Notes: generated by a model not told the origin, from the sequence alone. A stretch of 64,000 nucleotides of DNA from Sphingobacterium yanglingense (GCF_004363245.1 NZ_SNYV01000015.1:186001-250000), one strand, 5' to 3'. Positions 17,522-26,478 are shown, counted from the first letter of the stretch. Translations and numbers: made by a program.

Positions 17522-17690
17522 CATCAAAATTAGTTTATAATTGGATAGAAAAATTTCTTTCAAGTTTTAAGACTTTGCCGTCTATCAATATTCAGTTGTT
17601 TACTTTTTGTTGGTTACAATTGTGAGTAAAGACTCACAAAGTATTTCTTTTCATCTCCCTTTGTGTTACAAACATAAGCAGATATTTATA
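17482..17690 (-). ncRNA. Candidate structured small RNA or 3' untranslated element
   Basis: The 365-bp gap between rbfA and the AI-2E-type gene has no gene. On the minus strand a perfect -7 element TATGTTTG lies at about 17674-17681, followed by two mutually exclusive hairpins that share bases (CACAAAG with CTTTGTG, or TTGTGAGT with ACTCACAA at 17620-17639). GGCAAAGTCTT is then able to pair with the 5' arm of the terminator at 17482-17521. The whole reads as a roughly 190-nt transcript with an alternative fold. No known RNA family was recognised; a 6S-like RNA is one idea without direct support. Confidence 0.35.
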
Positions 17691-17744
17691 ATAACTGAAA
17701 ATATATTTTAAAAAAAAGTAAGTGGTCACTTTTACACCTATTTG

Positions 17745-18800
17745 CTATTCTTCTTTCTCTCGTGCAAACACATCGGCCGATTGCCGTCCAAATTCATTAC
17801 TATAGACCTTAATTAAAACCCCTACTGAGGAGAGGATAAGTGGGCCAAAGATAAGTCCAAGCATACCAAACATATTTAATCCTAATAGTACTCCAAATAC
17901 GGTTATCATTGGTGGTACGTTTCCTAAGGTTTTCAATATCGTAAACCGCAATATATTGTCGATACCCCCCACCAAGAAAAAGCAATAGATCCCCAGACCA
18001 ATACCACTAGCTGTCTCTCCAGATGCTAAGACCATAACGGTAACTGGGACATAAATAGTCATGGTTCCTAAGACCGGAACAATTGAGGCGACCCCTGTAA
18101 GCACCCCCAAAAGCACAAAGTTCTCCACCCCGAAAATCCAATATCCCAACATAGCGACCAGACCTTGACAAATACCTAAAATTGGAATACCTAACGCATT
18201 TGACCGTACCATCAGATTTACCTCATTCCAAATCTCATTCTTACTACGAATAGAAAAAGGTATTGCTCTTTCTATAGCACGCTCCATTGCTTTTCCATGT
18301 ACCTGCATGAAGTAAAGGACAAACAGGGTTACGACCACATTAATAACCACCTCGACAACAGAGTTTACAATATTGGGTATATATCTGGTGAGTCGCTGCA
18401 CAAAAGCCAATAAAGCCTCATCAGACATATCGATATCCTTAAGCAGCGGTTTATCTTTCATATACTCCTTGATCAAGTTAAACTGATCAACTAATCGATC
18501 CGTATTCGTCAAAAATGTAGACAACTGAGGTGCTAAATAATCTACAATAGCCCATATTGGCAACACGATAAAGACTATAGAGATAAAAATATACATGACA
18601 CTGGTAGTGGACTTATTCCACTTGCGTCCTTCAGTAAGTGAAAAATAGGAACTTCGGAATAAGATATACAGGGTAATTGCTCCCAAGAAACCTGGCAGAT
18701 AATACAGCAGATTCTTAAAAATCAAAATGCAGATCAAAAGAATAATCAGAATCAGCATAATCTGATTAATGGGCGTATTATTTATCTGCTTAGCTCTCAT
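17745..18800 (-). CDS. AI-2E family (DUF20) transporter
   Basis: A polytopic membrane protein of about 351 residues with the AI-2E exporter layout: two N-terminal helices, a central soluble segment (about 75-150, TDRLVDQFNLIKEYM), then several helices ending GLIFGPLILSSVGVLIKVY, a family signature. Members include the autoinducer-2 exporter TqsA and Na+/H+ antiporters, so the substrate is open. I use ATG 18800; the frame continues to a TTG at 18821 that overlaps the upstream stop by 4 bp, so coupled translation from TTG is an alternative. Confidence 0.85.
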   Translation of the reverse strand: MRAKQINNTPINQIMLILIILLICILIFKNLLYYLPGFLGAITLYILFRSSYFSLTEGRKWNKSTTSVMYIFISIVFIVLPIWAIVDYLAPQLSTFLTNTDRLVDQFNLIKEYMKDKPLLKDIDMSDEALLAFVQRLTRYIPNIVNSVVEVVINVVVTLFVLYFMQVHGKAMERAIERAIPFSIRSKNEIWNEVNLMVRSNALGIPILGICQGLVAMLGYWIFGVENFVLLGVLTGVASIVPVLGTMTIYVPVTVMVLASGETASGIGLGIYCFFLVGGIDNILRFTILKTLGNVPPMITVFGVLLGLNMFGMLGLIFGPLILSSVGVLIKVYSNEFGRQSADVFAREKEE

Positions 18801-18817
18801 ATTGTTTAGATTGTAAA

Positions 18818-19216
18818 TCAATTAATCTCTTTGACCTTTTTAACACTCAGCACTGAGATGAATACCCCTATAAATAAAACGAGCCACCCCCATTTCAAAT
18901 GCAATGTCTTAGCTAGGATACCATCAACAAATTTCATCCCAAAATAATTGTTTATCTTAAAATAGACACCCAAAAAAGCGACCGCACACCAAATCAAGAG
19001 CAGGTAAGATGTCCACCGGAACCAACTCACCTTTCTAAGTGTAAAAAAAAGAACCAGTACTCCTAAGAGTCCTATTGTTCCTCCGAAAAGAATGAGATCC
19101 GTCTGATACAAGTTCCAGTTTCCGACCAATGGTACCTTGAGAAAAGGACAAAACACTGTTGAAAACGCCGCAATAACTATCCCTAGCAATGCGTATATTT
19201 TATTAAGCACATACAT
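18818..19216 (-). CDS. Small four-helix membrane protein of unknown function
   Basis: 132 residues with four hydrophobic segments (around residues 5-25, 40-60, 70-90 and 110-128) separated by short charged loops. No recognised motif. It sits directly upstream of the AI-2E-type transporter gene with overlapping or touching reading frames, so the two are probably one transcript and may work together. Confidence 0.65.
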   Translation of the reverse strand: MYVLNKIYALLGIVIAAFSTVFCPFLKVPLVGNWNLYQTDLILFGGTIGLLGVLVLFFTLRKVSWFRWTSYLLLIWCAVAFLGVYFKINNYFGMKFVDGILAKTLHLKWGWLVLFIGVFISVLSVKKVKEIN

Positions 19217-19410
19217 AACGTAAAGGTAGATTTCAATTTTTGAATGTCAAAAGACTTTAAACGCAATTAATAATATTTTTTCACCTTGCAGGCACCCTAT
19301 TCTCTTTCGCGAAACATGCACTCAACTGCAATTTAAATCAACATTTACTTCTCCAGTCTCCCTCCATCTACAATAGTTTAAAAGAGTAACTAATCTCTGA
19401 ATTAACTTTA

Positions 19411-19491
19411 TTTGTGCAAAACAGGTAGATGTCACCTGCTCTCAGACTAAAACCCAAAGAAGCCGAGGCTACGGAATACCTGAAGCACAAA
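19411..19491 (+). other. Structured element upstream of hemA
   Basis: TTTGTGC (19411-19417) pairs with GCACAAA (19485-19491) and, just inside, CAGGTA (19422-19427) pairs with TACCTG (19477-19482), forming a 13-bp closing helix with a small internal loop. A competing local hairpin, CAGGT with ACCTG (19434-19438), is possible. The element ends about 110 bp before the hemA promoter. It could be a small RNA, a leader or chance; no known riboswitch class is recognised. Confidence 0.4.
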
Positions 19492-19560
19492 CCCAAACAA
19501 ATCCCTGTAAAAAAGCGATTTAACAAAAAATTAACATTATTTATAAACCTTCTAAATTAG
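19429..19560 (+). CDS. Possible small basic protein, 43 residues
   Basis: An ATG at 19429 opens 43 codons to TAG at 19558, beginning MSPALRLKPKEAEATEYLK and continuing with a Lys-rich, hydrophobic-ended tail. Codon choice resembles real genes, but there is no clear Shine-Dalgarno or recognised homologue and the frame runs through the inverted repeat at 19411-19491. It could be an independent small gene or an upstream peptide. Weak call. Confidence 0.25.
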   Translation: MSPALRLKPKEAEATEYLKHKPKQIPVKKRFNKKLTLFINLLN

Positions 19561-19575
19561 CTCGTTTGACAGATT

Positions 19576-19610
19576 TTTGACATAACACCCGAGGTTTTAG
19601 TCTACATTTG
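19576..19610 (+). promoter_or_regulatory. Promoter of hemA
   Basis: TACATTTG at 19603-19610 is a perfect TAnnTTTG element 33 bp before the start codon. TTTG at 19576-19579 is the likely upstream element, although the 23-bp spacing is a little long. Confidence 0.62.
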
Positions 19611-19643
19611 CATCAATATAATAGAGGCTAGATTACCAAGGCG

Positions 19644-20885
19644 TTGAAGAATTTAAAAGTTATAGCATTTACCCACAAACATGTTGACCTAAAAGATTTG
19701 GGCAATTTGGTGATTTGTAACGAAGAGTTAGATTCCAGATTAATCAATCTAAAAAACAACTTAGACATCCCTGAGATATTCTATATTGCAACATGTAACC
19801 GTGTGGAATTTGTTTTCTACGGAGCCCATGAACTGACTGATGATTTTATCGCACACTTCATGGATAAGATGAACTTCTGCGTGCCATCAGAAAGGCTTCA
19901 ATGCTATCTAGGACAAGTAAACCGTTATTCTGGACTAGAGGCATTAAATCACCTTTTCAGAATGTCTTGTTCCTTAGAAAGCTTAGTCGTAGGTGAAAAA
20001 GAAATTTTAGCTCAGGTTAGAAGAGCTTACGAAAAGTGCAAAGAGGCTGGATTTACAGGAGACTTTCTTCGCCTCATGATGGATCGCCTTGTAAAGACAG
20101 CTAAAGAAGTCTACACCCATACCAACATTTCTCGGAATCCGATTTCTGTCGTATCGCTGGCATACCGCAAGCTGAAAGAAGTAAAACTATTAGGAAATCC
20201 TAGAATACTAGTGATTGGCTCGGGAGAGACGAACCAGAACCTAGCGAAATATTTAAAAAAGCATAAACTTTCAAATTTTGTCGTTTTTAATAGAACAATT
20301 GAAAATGCAAAATCACTTGCCAAAGAGCTAAACTGTGAAGCTTATCCACTAAGCCAGCTGGCAGACTACAAAGGAGGTTTTGATATTATGATCACCTGTA
20401 CCGGTGCATCTGAATCTATTATCGACAACAATCTATATCAAAACTTATTACAGGGAGATACCGATAAAAAGATCGTCGTCGATTTAGCAATACCAAACGA
20501 CATAAACGCGGAAGTCATCCCCGACAATGCAATTCACTATATTGAAGTAAGCGGTTTACAAGCTATCGCAGAGAAAAACCTCCAAGAACGCTATGGAGAA
20601 CTGACAGCTGCCGAAAAAATAATCAACGAAAACATCAAAGAATTTCTTCCACTTATTAAACAGCGTCGCGTTGAAGTGGCAATGCGTCAGGTACCTGACA
20701 AAATAAAAGAAATTCGGGAAATTGCGTTGAATGAGATTTTTGCCCAAGATGTTAGTAAACTTGATCCGCAGGCGCGTGAAGTACTAGAAAAGGTCATTAA
20801 CTACATGGAAAAAAAATACATAAAAGTTCCAATGGTAATGGCAAAAGAGATCTTGGTTAAGAACACCGAATTCGAAAACAATTAA
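19644..20885 (+). CDS. hemA: Glutamyl-tRNA reductase
   Basis: The first committed enzyme of C5-pathway tetrapyrrole synthesis reduces Glu-tRNA to glutamate-1-semialdehyde. The catalytic Cys51 lies in IATCNRVEFVFYG, followed by SCSLESLVVGEKEILAQVRRAY and the NADPH-binding ILVIGSGETNQNLAKYL; a C-terminal dimerisation helix bundle follows. The only usable start is TTG at 19644 (MKNLKVIAFTHKH): an in-frame stop lies 15 bp upstream and no ATG occurs near. A weak start could limit expression of this regulated step. hemCD, hemB and hemL follow. Confidence 0.95.
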   Translation: MKNLKVIAFTHKHVDLKDLGNLVICNEELDSRLINLKNNLDIPEIFYIATCNRVEFVFYGAHELTDDFIAHFMDKMNFCVPSERLQCYLGQVNRYSGLEALNHLFRMSCSLESLVVGEKEILAQVRRAYEKCKEAGFTGDFLRLMMDRLVKTAKEVYTHTNISRNPISVVSLAYRKLKEVKLLGNPRILVIGSGETNQNLAKYLKKHKLSNFVVFNRTIENAKSLAKELNCEAYPLSQLADYKGGFDIMITCTGASESIIDNNLYQNLLQGDTDKKIVVDLAIPNDINAEVIPDNAIHYIEVSGLQAIAEKNLQERYGELTAAEKIINENIKEFLPLIKQRRVEVAMRQVPDKIKEIREIALNEIFAQDVSKLDPQAREVLEKVINYMEKKYIKVPMVMAKEILVKNTEFENN

Positions 20886-20991
20886 TTTACGATAATCTTC
20901 CTAAAAGATACTTTATTCTGACATTATATGATCAGATTATTAGGGTATTTGGCTAAATTTGCCATGGTATTTTTCGTAACATAAACAATCC

Positions 20992-22581
20992 ATGTTGAAT
21001 AGAAAACTAATTATTGGAACTCGAGGCAGTGAGCTTGCACTGTGGCAGGCTAACTTTGTAAAAGACAGATTAGCGGAAATTGGCATAGAGGCCGAATTAA
21101 AAATCATCAAGACTCAAGGCGATATTATCCAACACCTTAGACTTGATAAACTAGAGGGAAAAGGCTTCTTCACCAAAGAACTCGAAGAAGAGCTATTATC
21201 TTCTCAGATTGACCTAGCTGTACACTCCCACAAAGACTTGCCTACTGTAAATCCTCCAGGTCTAATCATTGCAGCGGTTTCAGAAAGAGAAAACCCTGCC
21301 GAAGTAATCATCATCCATAAAGACTGTGTTGATATTACAAAACGTCTATCCATAAAACATGCGGCTACGGTTGGTACCTCTTCAAACAGACGCAAAGCGC
21401 AATTGCTATCTCTTCGTCCAGACTTAGAATTTGATGACCTTCGTGGTAATCTTCAAACGCGGATTCAAAAACTACGGGATGAAAAATACGACGCTATTGT
21501 CTTAGCAAAAGCAGGTGTAAACCGTATTAACATGGAGCTTTCGGATTTCCATATTGAAGAGATCGCACCAGTAGAAATAATACCCGCCCCTGCTCAGGGA
21601 GTATTGGCTATCCAAATCAGAGAATCTGACCAGGAGCTCTTTAATACACTACAAAAAATCAATGACACCAAAGTCGCACAGACGATCGCTGTAGAAAGAA
21701 AGGTACTCAACATGTTTGACGCAGGTTGTCACGCTCCGCTAGGTTGTTACTGCCGCGAACGTGATGGCAAATTTGAATCTTGGACTTCTATTGCAGAAGA
21801 CAACGAGGATTTTCCAGATCGCCTATACCTACAGGCCGACACAACAGAAGGAATGGCTGAAGCCATATTCAACAAGTATGACAAATCCAGAAAACTTCCT
21901 TCCTCATTGTTTATTACAAGAGATCTGGATGAAAACTCGTATTTGGGCCGCTACTTAAAAAAGCATAACATACAGATCGACGCACGCTCGTTGATAAAAA
22001 TATACCCAACGATCAATGTCCTCGACTCCTTTATATTGAAAAGAGCCGATTGGATATTTTTCAACAGTAAAAATGCTATCGAGCATTTCTTCGCCCTTGA
22101 CCCACTCATTCTGAAAAAGACTAAAATTGCGGTATTAGGAAGAGGTTCGGAATCTACCCTACGAAAATTCGGTCGGGTAGCAGACTTTTCTGGAGACGAT
22201 CTTGGTATCAGTACAGAAGCTATCGCACAAGCTTTTGCCGAATTGGTCGACGGGCAAACCGTCCTCATACCTAGAGCCAAAGACTCATTACAAAGTATAC
22301 AAAAAGCTTTGACCCCAAATACGCATATTATAGATATGCCGATTTACGAAACGGTACTCGAAGAAGAGGTTGACAAATCCAATGCTGAGGTATTAGTTTT
22401 CACTAGCCCAAGCAATGTACAAGCCTACTTCAAAGAAAACCTTGCAGACCCAGGTCAAAAGATAATATGTATCGGTTACTCCACAGCACAGGCCATAGAA
22501 GAAATGGGGCTTTCTTATACCCTACCCTTCTCACCCGATGAAATGGGACTTGCCGAAGCCATATTTGGACTGGATATGTAA
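20992..22581 (+). CDS. hemC: Porphobilinogen deaminase fused to uroporphyrinogen-III synthase
   Basis: Residues 1 to about 300 are HemC, which joins four porphobilinogens: GTRGSELALWQANFV at the start, QIDLAVHSHKDLPT, and Cys246 in FDAGCHAPLGC that carries the dipyrromethane cofactor. Residues about 303-529 read as HemD (uroporphyrinogen-III synthase), weakly conserved as usual, with VLVFTSPSNVQAYF and IICIGYSTAQAIEEMG. The total of 529 residues supports a true fusion that channels the unstable hydroxymethylbilane. It follows hemA by 106 bp and precedes hemB by 28 bp. Confidence 0.92.
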   Translation: MLNRKLIIGTRGSELALWQANFVKDRLAEIGIEAELKIIKTQGDIIQHLRLDKLEGKGFFTKELEEELLSSQIDLAVHSHKDLPTVNPPGLIIAAVSERENPAEVIIIHKDCVDITKRLSIKHAATVGTSSNRRKAQLLSLRPDLEFDDLRGNLQTRIQKLRDEKYDAIVLAKAGVNRINMELSDFHIEEIAPVEIIPAPAQGVLAIQIRESDQELFNTLQKINDTKVAQTIAVERKVLNMFDAGCHAPLGCYCRERDGKFESWTSIAEDNEDFPDRLYLQADTTEGMAEAIFNKYDKSRKLPSSLFITRDLDENSYLGRYLKKHNIQIDARSLIKIYPTINVLDSFILKRADWIFFNSKNAIEHFFALDPLILKKTKIAVLGRGSESTLRKFGRVADFSGDDLGISTEAIAQAFAELVDGQTVLIPRAKDSLQSIQKALTPNTHIIDMPIYETVLEEEVDKSNAEVLVFTSPSNVQAYFKENLADPGQKIICIGYSTAQAIEEMGLSYTLPFSPDEMGLAEAIFGLDM

Positions 22582-22609
22582 ATCGAACTTCGTACTAAAA
22601 GACTAAGAA

Positions 22610-23581
22610 ATGTTAAAACGCCCTAGAAGAAACAGAAAGTCTCCTGTCATTCGTAATATGATACAGGAAACACACGTATCAGCAGCTAATCTAATCTTCC
22701 CTCTATTTATTGTAGACGGGGAGAACCAAAAAGTAGAGGTAAAATCCATGCCAGGTATCTATCGCTACTCTATAGACAACTTGCTTAGAGAAGTAGAAAG
22801 CTGTCTCAAAATCGGTTTGAACGCATTTGACTTATTCCCTGCTGTAGAAGAAGCACTGAAAGATAAATACGCAACAGAGAGCTATAGAGAAGGTACGCTT
22901 TATTTGCGCGCTATTGAGGCCGTAAAAAAGAACTTCCCTGAGGCATGCGTTGTGACCGATGTCGCTATGGACCCTTATAGCTCCGATGGTCATGATGGTA
23001 TCGTAAAAAATAGCGAAATCTTAAACGATGAGACACTGGAGGTTTTAGGTAAAATGGCACTAGCCCATGCTCAATCTGGAGCTGATATTATCGCTCCTTC
23101 CGATATGATGGATGGACGAATTGGCTATATCAGAGAAATCCTGGATTCAAACGGGTATACCGATGTATCCCTGATGTCCTATACGGCAAAGTATGCTTCA
23201 GCATACTATGGTCCATTCCGTGATGCCTTAGGATCGGCTCCAAAAAATGGAGATAAAAAAACCTATCAGATGAATCCTGCAAATAGCAGAGAAGCACTGA
23301 TCGAAGCACAACTGGATATGGAAGAAGGGGCAGATTTCCTTATGGTAAAACCAGGTCTTCCTTACTTAGATATCATCAAGCTATTGCATGACAATTTTGA
23401 CCTACCGATAGCAGCCTACAATGTATCAGGAGAATATGCTATGCTTAAAGCTGCAATAGCAAATGGATGGCTTTCAGAAGCTGTGATTATGGAAACACTA
23501 TTAAGTTTCCGCCGTGCTGGGGCAACCTCGATATTGACCTATCATGCAAAAGAGGTCATAGAAAAGGGCTGGGTAAAATAG
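22610..23581 (+). CDS. hemB: Delta-aminolevulinic acid dehydratase (porphobilinogen synthase)
   Basis: HemB condenses two 5-aminolevulinates into porphobilinogen. The two active-site lysines are Lys194 in MSYTAKYASAYYGPFR and Lys247 in FLMVKPGLPYLD. The metal-site loop reads DVAMDPYSSDGHDG, with Asp in place of the three cysteines of zinc enzymes, so it should be the magnesium/potassium-type enzyme. Length (323 aa) is normal. It sits between hemCD and hemL with 28- and 30-bp gaps. Confidence 0.96.
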   Translation: MLKRPRRNRKSPVIRNMIQETHVSAANLIFPLFIVDGENQKVEVKSMPGIYRYSIDNLLREVESCLKIGLNAFDLFPAVEEALKDKYATESYREGTLYLRAIEAVKKNFPEACVVTDVAMDPYSSDGHDGIVKNSEILNDETLEVLGKMALAHAQSGADIIAPSDMMDGRIGYIREILDSNGYTDVSLMSYTAKYASAYYGPFRDALGSAPKNGDKKTYQMNPANSREALIEAQLDMEEGADFLMVKPGLPYLDIIKLLHDNFDLPIAAYNVSGEYAMLKAAIANGWLSEAVIMETLLSFRRAGATSILTYHAKEVIEKGWVK

Positions 23582-23611
23582 ATCTGAAAAAAATAAACTC
23601 TTATTAACGTT

Positions 23612-24922
23612 ATGGCGACAAAAGATATATCAAGAGAGAAATCGGCTCAACTTTTTGAAAAGGCTAAAAATTATTTTCCAGGAGGGGTCAACTCTCCTGT
23701 ACGTGCGTTTAAATCCGTATACGGCAGTCCATTATTTATTGAACGCGGAGATGGTTCGCGCCTCTGGGATGCGGACAACAACGAGTTCATCGACTTCTGT
23801 TGCTCTTGGGGTCCTTTGATCCTAGGACATAATAATCCAGAAATCCGTGAAGCGGTACAAGCCCAATTGGGTAAGGGATTGAGCTTTGGAGCTCCTACCC
23901 GCCTCGAAAACGAACTTGCCGACCTGATATTAACACACAATAAATATATAGAGAAGATACGCTTTGTTAGTTCAGGTACCGAAGCAGTTATGTCTGCAAT
24001 TAGGCTAGCACGTGGCTATACCAATAGAAGTAAAATCGTCAAATTCGAAGGCTGTTACCACGGTCACTCCGATTCACTTCTTGTAAAAGCGGGATCAGGC
24101 TTGGTCACCTTTGGAGAAACTTCTTCTGCTGGAGTACCCAAATCATTTGCCGACGAGACAATCGTAATTGCTCTAAATGATAAAGAAGCATTGGAGAAAG
24201 TTTTCTCTGATTTCAAAGACCAGATTGCAACAGTAATAATCGAGGGTATCCCTGCCAACAATGGACTACTTATCCAAGATAAAGAGTATATCCAATTCTT
24301 ACGAAAAATAACGAAAGACAATGGTGCTTTATTAATTTTTGACGAGGTTATAACCGGCTTTCGCTTAGGTTTTGAAGGCGCTGCAAAATATTACGATATA
24401 CAACCCGATATACTTACCTACGGTAAGATTATAGGTGGTGGTATGCCTGTGGGTGCTTATGGTGCATCGTCCGAAATCATGTCAAATATATCACCTGATG
24501 GGAATGTTTATCAGGCGGGCACATTATCGGGCAATCCAGTGGCTATGGCAGCAGGGATAGCAGCCTTACGCATATTGTCGCAGCCCGGATTCTATGAAAA
24601 ATTAGAACAGACAACACAGGCTTTCGTTAATGAAATTCAATCGTTCATTAACGAAAAACAACTTGATGTAAAAATATTTACAGTAGGATCGATCTTTTGG
24701 TTTGCCTTTGCAACTTCAGAACGCATACAGCGTGCTGATCAGATTGATCCGAATTCTATGTTGTATTATAAAAAAATGCACCGTGAGTTGCTCAATAGAG
24801 GAATATATTTTGGCCCATCGGGTTATGAAGTAGGATTTATATCCGCAGCCCATACAGAAGCAGACCTAGCGACAGCTCTCGCTGCCATCAAAGAATCTTT
24901 ACTTATTGCTTTTGAAGCATAA
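23612..24922 (+). CDS. hemL: Glutamate-1-semialdehyde 2,1-aminomutase
   Basis: HemL converts glutamate-1-semialdehyde made by HemA into 5-aminolevulinate. Signatures: FPGGVNSPVRAFKSV at the start, FVSSGTEAVMSAIRLARG, CYHGHSDSLLVKAGSG, LIFDEVITGFRLG and the PLP lysine Lys272 in DILTYGKIIGGGMPVGAYG. Length is normal (436 aa). It ends the hem cluster at a strong terminator. The presence of hemA plus hemL shows the C5 rather than the Shemin pathway. Confidence 0.96.
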   Translation: MATKDISREKSAQLFEKAKNYFPGGVNSPVRAFKSVYGSPLFIERGDGSRLWDADNNEFIDFCCSWGPLILGHNNPEIREAVQAQLGKGLSFGAPTRLENELADLILTHNKYIEKIRFVSSGTEAVMSAIRLARGYTNRSKIVKFEGCYHGHSDSLLVKAGSGLVTFGETSSAGVPKSFADETIVIALNDKEALEKVFSDFKDQIATVIIEGIPANNGLLIQDKEYIQFLRKITKDNGALLIFDEVITGFRLGFEGAAKYYDIQPDILTYGKIIGGGMPVGAYGASSEIMSNISPDGNVYQAGTLSGNPVAMAAGIAALRILSQPGFYEKLEQTTQAFVNEIQSFINEKQLDVKIFTVGSIFWFAFATSERIQRADQIDPNSMLYYKKMHRELLNRGIYFGPSGYEVGFISAAHTEADLATALAAIKESLLIAFEA

Positions 24923-24940
24923 CCAAATGTAAAAAGCATG

Positions 24941-24977
24941 AAACAGGCTTCCTTTATAAAGGAAGCCTGTTTTTTTA
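24941..24977 (+). terminator. Terminator of the hem cluster
   Basis: AAACAGGCTTCCTTT pairs with AAAGGAAGCCTGTTT around a 3-nt loop and is followed by more T. Confidence 0.94.
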
Positions 24978-25049
24978 TTCCTCAAAAACAAATACGGCAA
25001 TCCAGCTGTTGTATACGTTACATTAAATTCACACATAAACGTTAATATT

Positions 25050-25862
25050 ATGAAAAATTGGATATGTAGCATTACAGCACTGACATTACTAGCTTCCTTT
25101 AGTGCCTGTAATGGCCCCACAAAAAATACGGAAGGTGAAGTCAAAGATAGCACACTGTTGAAAGATACAGTCGGCGCTATAACGGTGAACCCCATCGCTC
25201 ATGCAAAGGATTTCCCAGGAGCTACTTTGAGCATAGCAAGTATAACAGGAGAAAAAGTTGGCAATGACTCTGCAAAAGTCACCGTAAAATACAACGTACA
25301 CAACTTCAATCTGACCGAACAGACTGCCCATACCCATAATATGGCGAACTCCCATGAGGGCCAGCACATACATTTTATCCTGGATAATACCCCTTATGCT
25401 GCACTATATAAACCCGAACATAGCGTTACCGTTGCACTCAACTCCGAACACTACTTAATGTCCTTTCTATCTAGGTCATTTCATGAATCGATCAAAACAG
25501 CTGATGCGTCGAGATTGCTAAAATTCAGAGTTAATGCCAACGCTCAGATTGAAGAATTACCAAAAGTAACACCCCCCTCTCTATTCTACAGCAGACCAAA
25601 AGGCGAGTACAGAGGAGCTGACACCAAAAACATACTATTAGATTTCTTTGTTGAAAACACAACATTGGCTGCAGACGGAAATAAAATCAAAGCAGACATT
25701 AATGGGCAGGAATTCATGCTCGACCAATGGGTCCCTTATGAAGTACTCAATCTTCCCTTAGGCGAAAACGTTATCAAACTCACGCTAATTGACAAAGATG
25801 GTAATGCATTAACTGGCGATAATGTCTCTGTAGAACGGAAAATAAAGCTTATCGCGGAATAA
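25050..25862 (+). CDS. Lipoprotein of unknown function, histidine-rich segment
   Basis: 270 residues with a lipoprotein signal (LLASFSACNGP, lipid-attachment Cys at about residue 20). The middle has a His-rich stretch (HTHNMANSHEGQHIHFILD, about residues 91-109) that could bind metal, and the C-terminal part (GENVIKLTLIDKDGNAL) has the look of an Ig-like or beta-sandwich fold. I recognise no named domain. It stands alone, between the hem terminator and another small lipoprotein gene. Confidence 0.6.
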   Translation: MKNWICSITALTLLASFSACNGPTKNTEGEVKDSTLLKDTVGAITVNPIAHAKDFPGATLSIASITGEKVGNDSAKVTVKYNVHNFNLTEQTAHTHNMANSHEGQHIHFILDNTPYAALYKPEHSVTVALNSEHYLMSFLSRSFHESIKTADASRLLKFRVNANAQIEELPKVTPPSLFYSRPKGEYRGADTKNILLDFFVENTTLAADGNKIKADINGQEFMLDQWVPYEVLNLPLGENVIKLTLIDKDGNALTGDNVSVERKIKLIAE

Positions 25863-26034
25863 TCAATTATACTATATAAGGCTCCAGAATGACCTGCTCA
25901 TAGGATAAATCTAGGGCCTTATTCTTTTATGGCAATATTTTTGCTTAGATTAAACGATTAAAGACTTGTAGTGTCTTATCATTATATATAGAAAAAAGAA
26001 ATCGATTGTTTAACATTGAAACTAATTTGAAAAT

Positions 26035-26451
26035 ATGAAACGATTATTACTTGCATTTGCGATAGCAGGAGCATCCCTCATTACGTTTAATTCTTGTACA
26101 AAGGAGTACATTACAAACAATTTTGTTCCTAGCCAGACCATGATATACGAAAGATTTGCCAAAGACTGGACTGGATCGAAAAACAGTATTTATGTTGATC
26201 TAAACGTAAAAGAATTGACCCAATACTACATGGATCAAGGAATTGTAACACTTGCTATGAGTCAGGATGGAGAGAAAACGTTTCAGGCTATTCCTGGAAC
26301 TATAGACGGTATATCCTATTCATTTGACTATCAACTCGGCAGTATCCGTGTTTATATAGAAGATCCAATAATGGACAACGGTGTGACAATCACCCCACCT
26401 AATAAGGTAATCTTCAAAGTTTCATTAACAGATGCTGATTGGGTAGAATAA
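26035..26451 (+). CDS. Small lipoprotein of unknown function
   Basis: 138 residues with a lipoprotein signal (AGASLITFNSCTKEY; Cys at about residue 21). The mature part is probably all-beta, without a recognised motif; similar single-domain lipoproteins are common and mostly uncharacterised in Bacteroidota. It is followed by a strong terminator and preceded by 172 bp of AT-rich sequence, so it is probably transcribed alone. Confidence 0.65.
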   Translation: MKRLLLAFAIAGASLITFNSCTKEYITNNFVPSQTMIYERFAKDWTGSKNSIYVDLNVKELTQYYMDQGIVTLAMSQDGEKTFQAIPGTIDGISYSFDYQLGSIRVYIEDPIMDNGVTITPPNKVIFKVSLTDADWVE

Positions 26452-26478
26452 GACTTTAAAGAGACTATCACTTTACAC

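Larger units (their letters stand above)
19217..19643. other. Intergenic region before hemA
   Basis: The first 190 bp show nothing I can support. From 19411 there is a long-range inverted repeat and a possible small ORF, and from 19576 the hemA promoter; these are listed separately. Confidence 0.5.

Noticed and set aside
19434..19500. TPP riboswitch
   Set aside because: A loose resemblance (ACCC...GAA...ATACC) is present, but the CTGAGA and GAACCTGATC core is missing and the downstream gene is hemA, not a thiamine gene.
20928..20984. 18-codon ORF (MIRLLGYLAKFAMVFFVT) between hemA and hemCD
   Set aside because: Too short, no ribosome-binding site and no independent support; a hydrophobic micro-ORF in AT-rich DNA is expected by chance.
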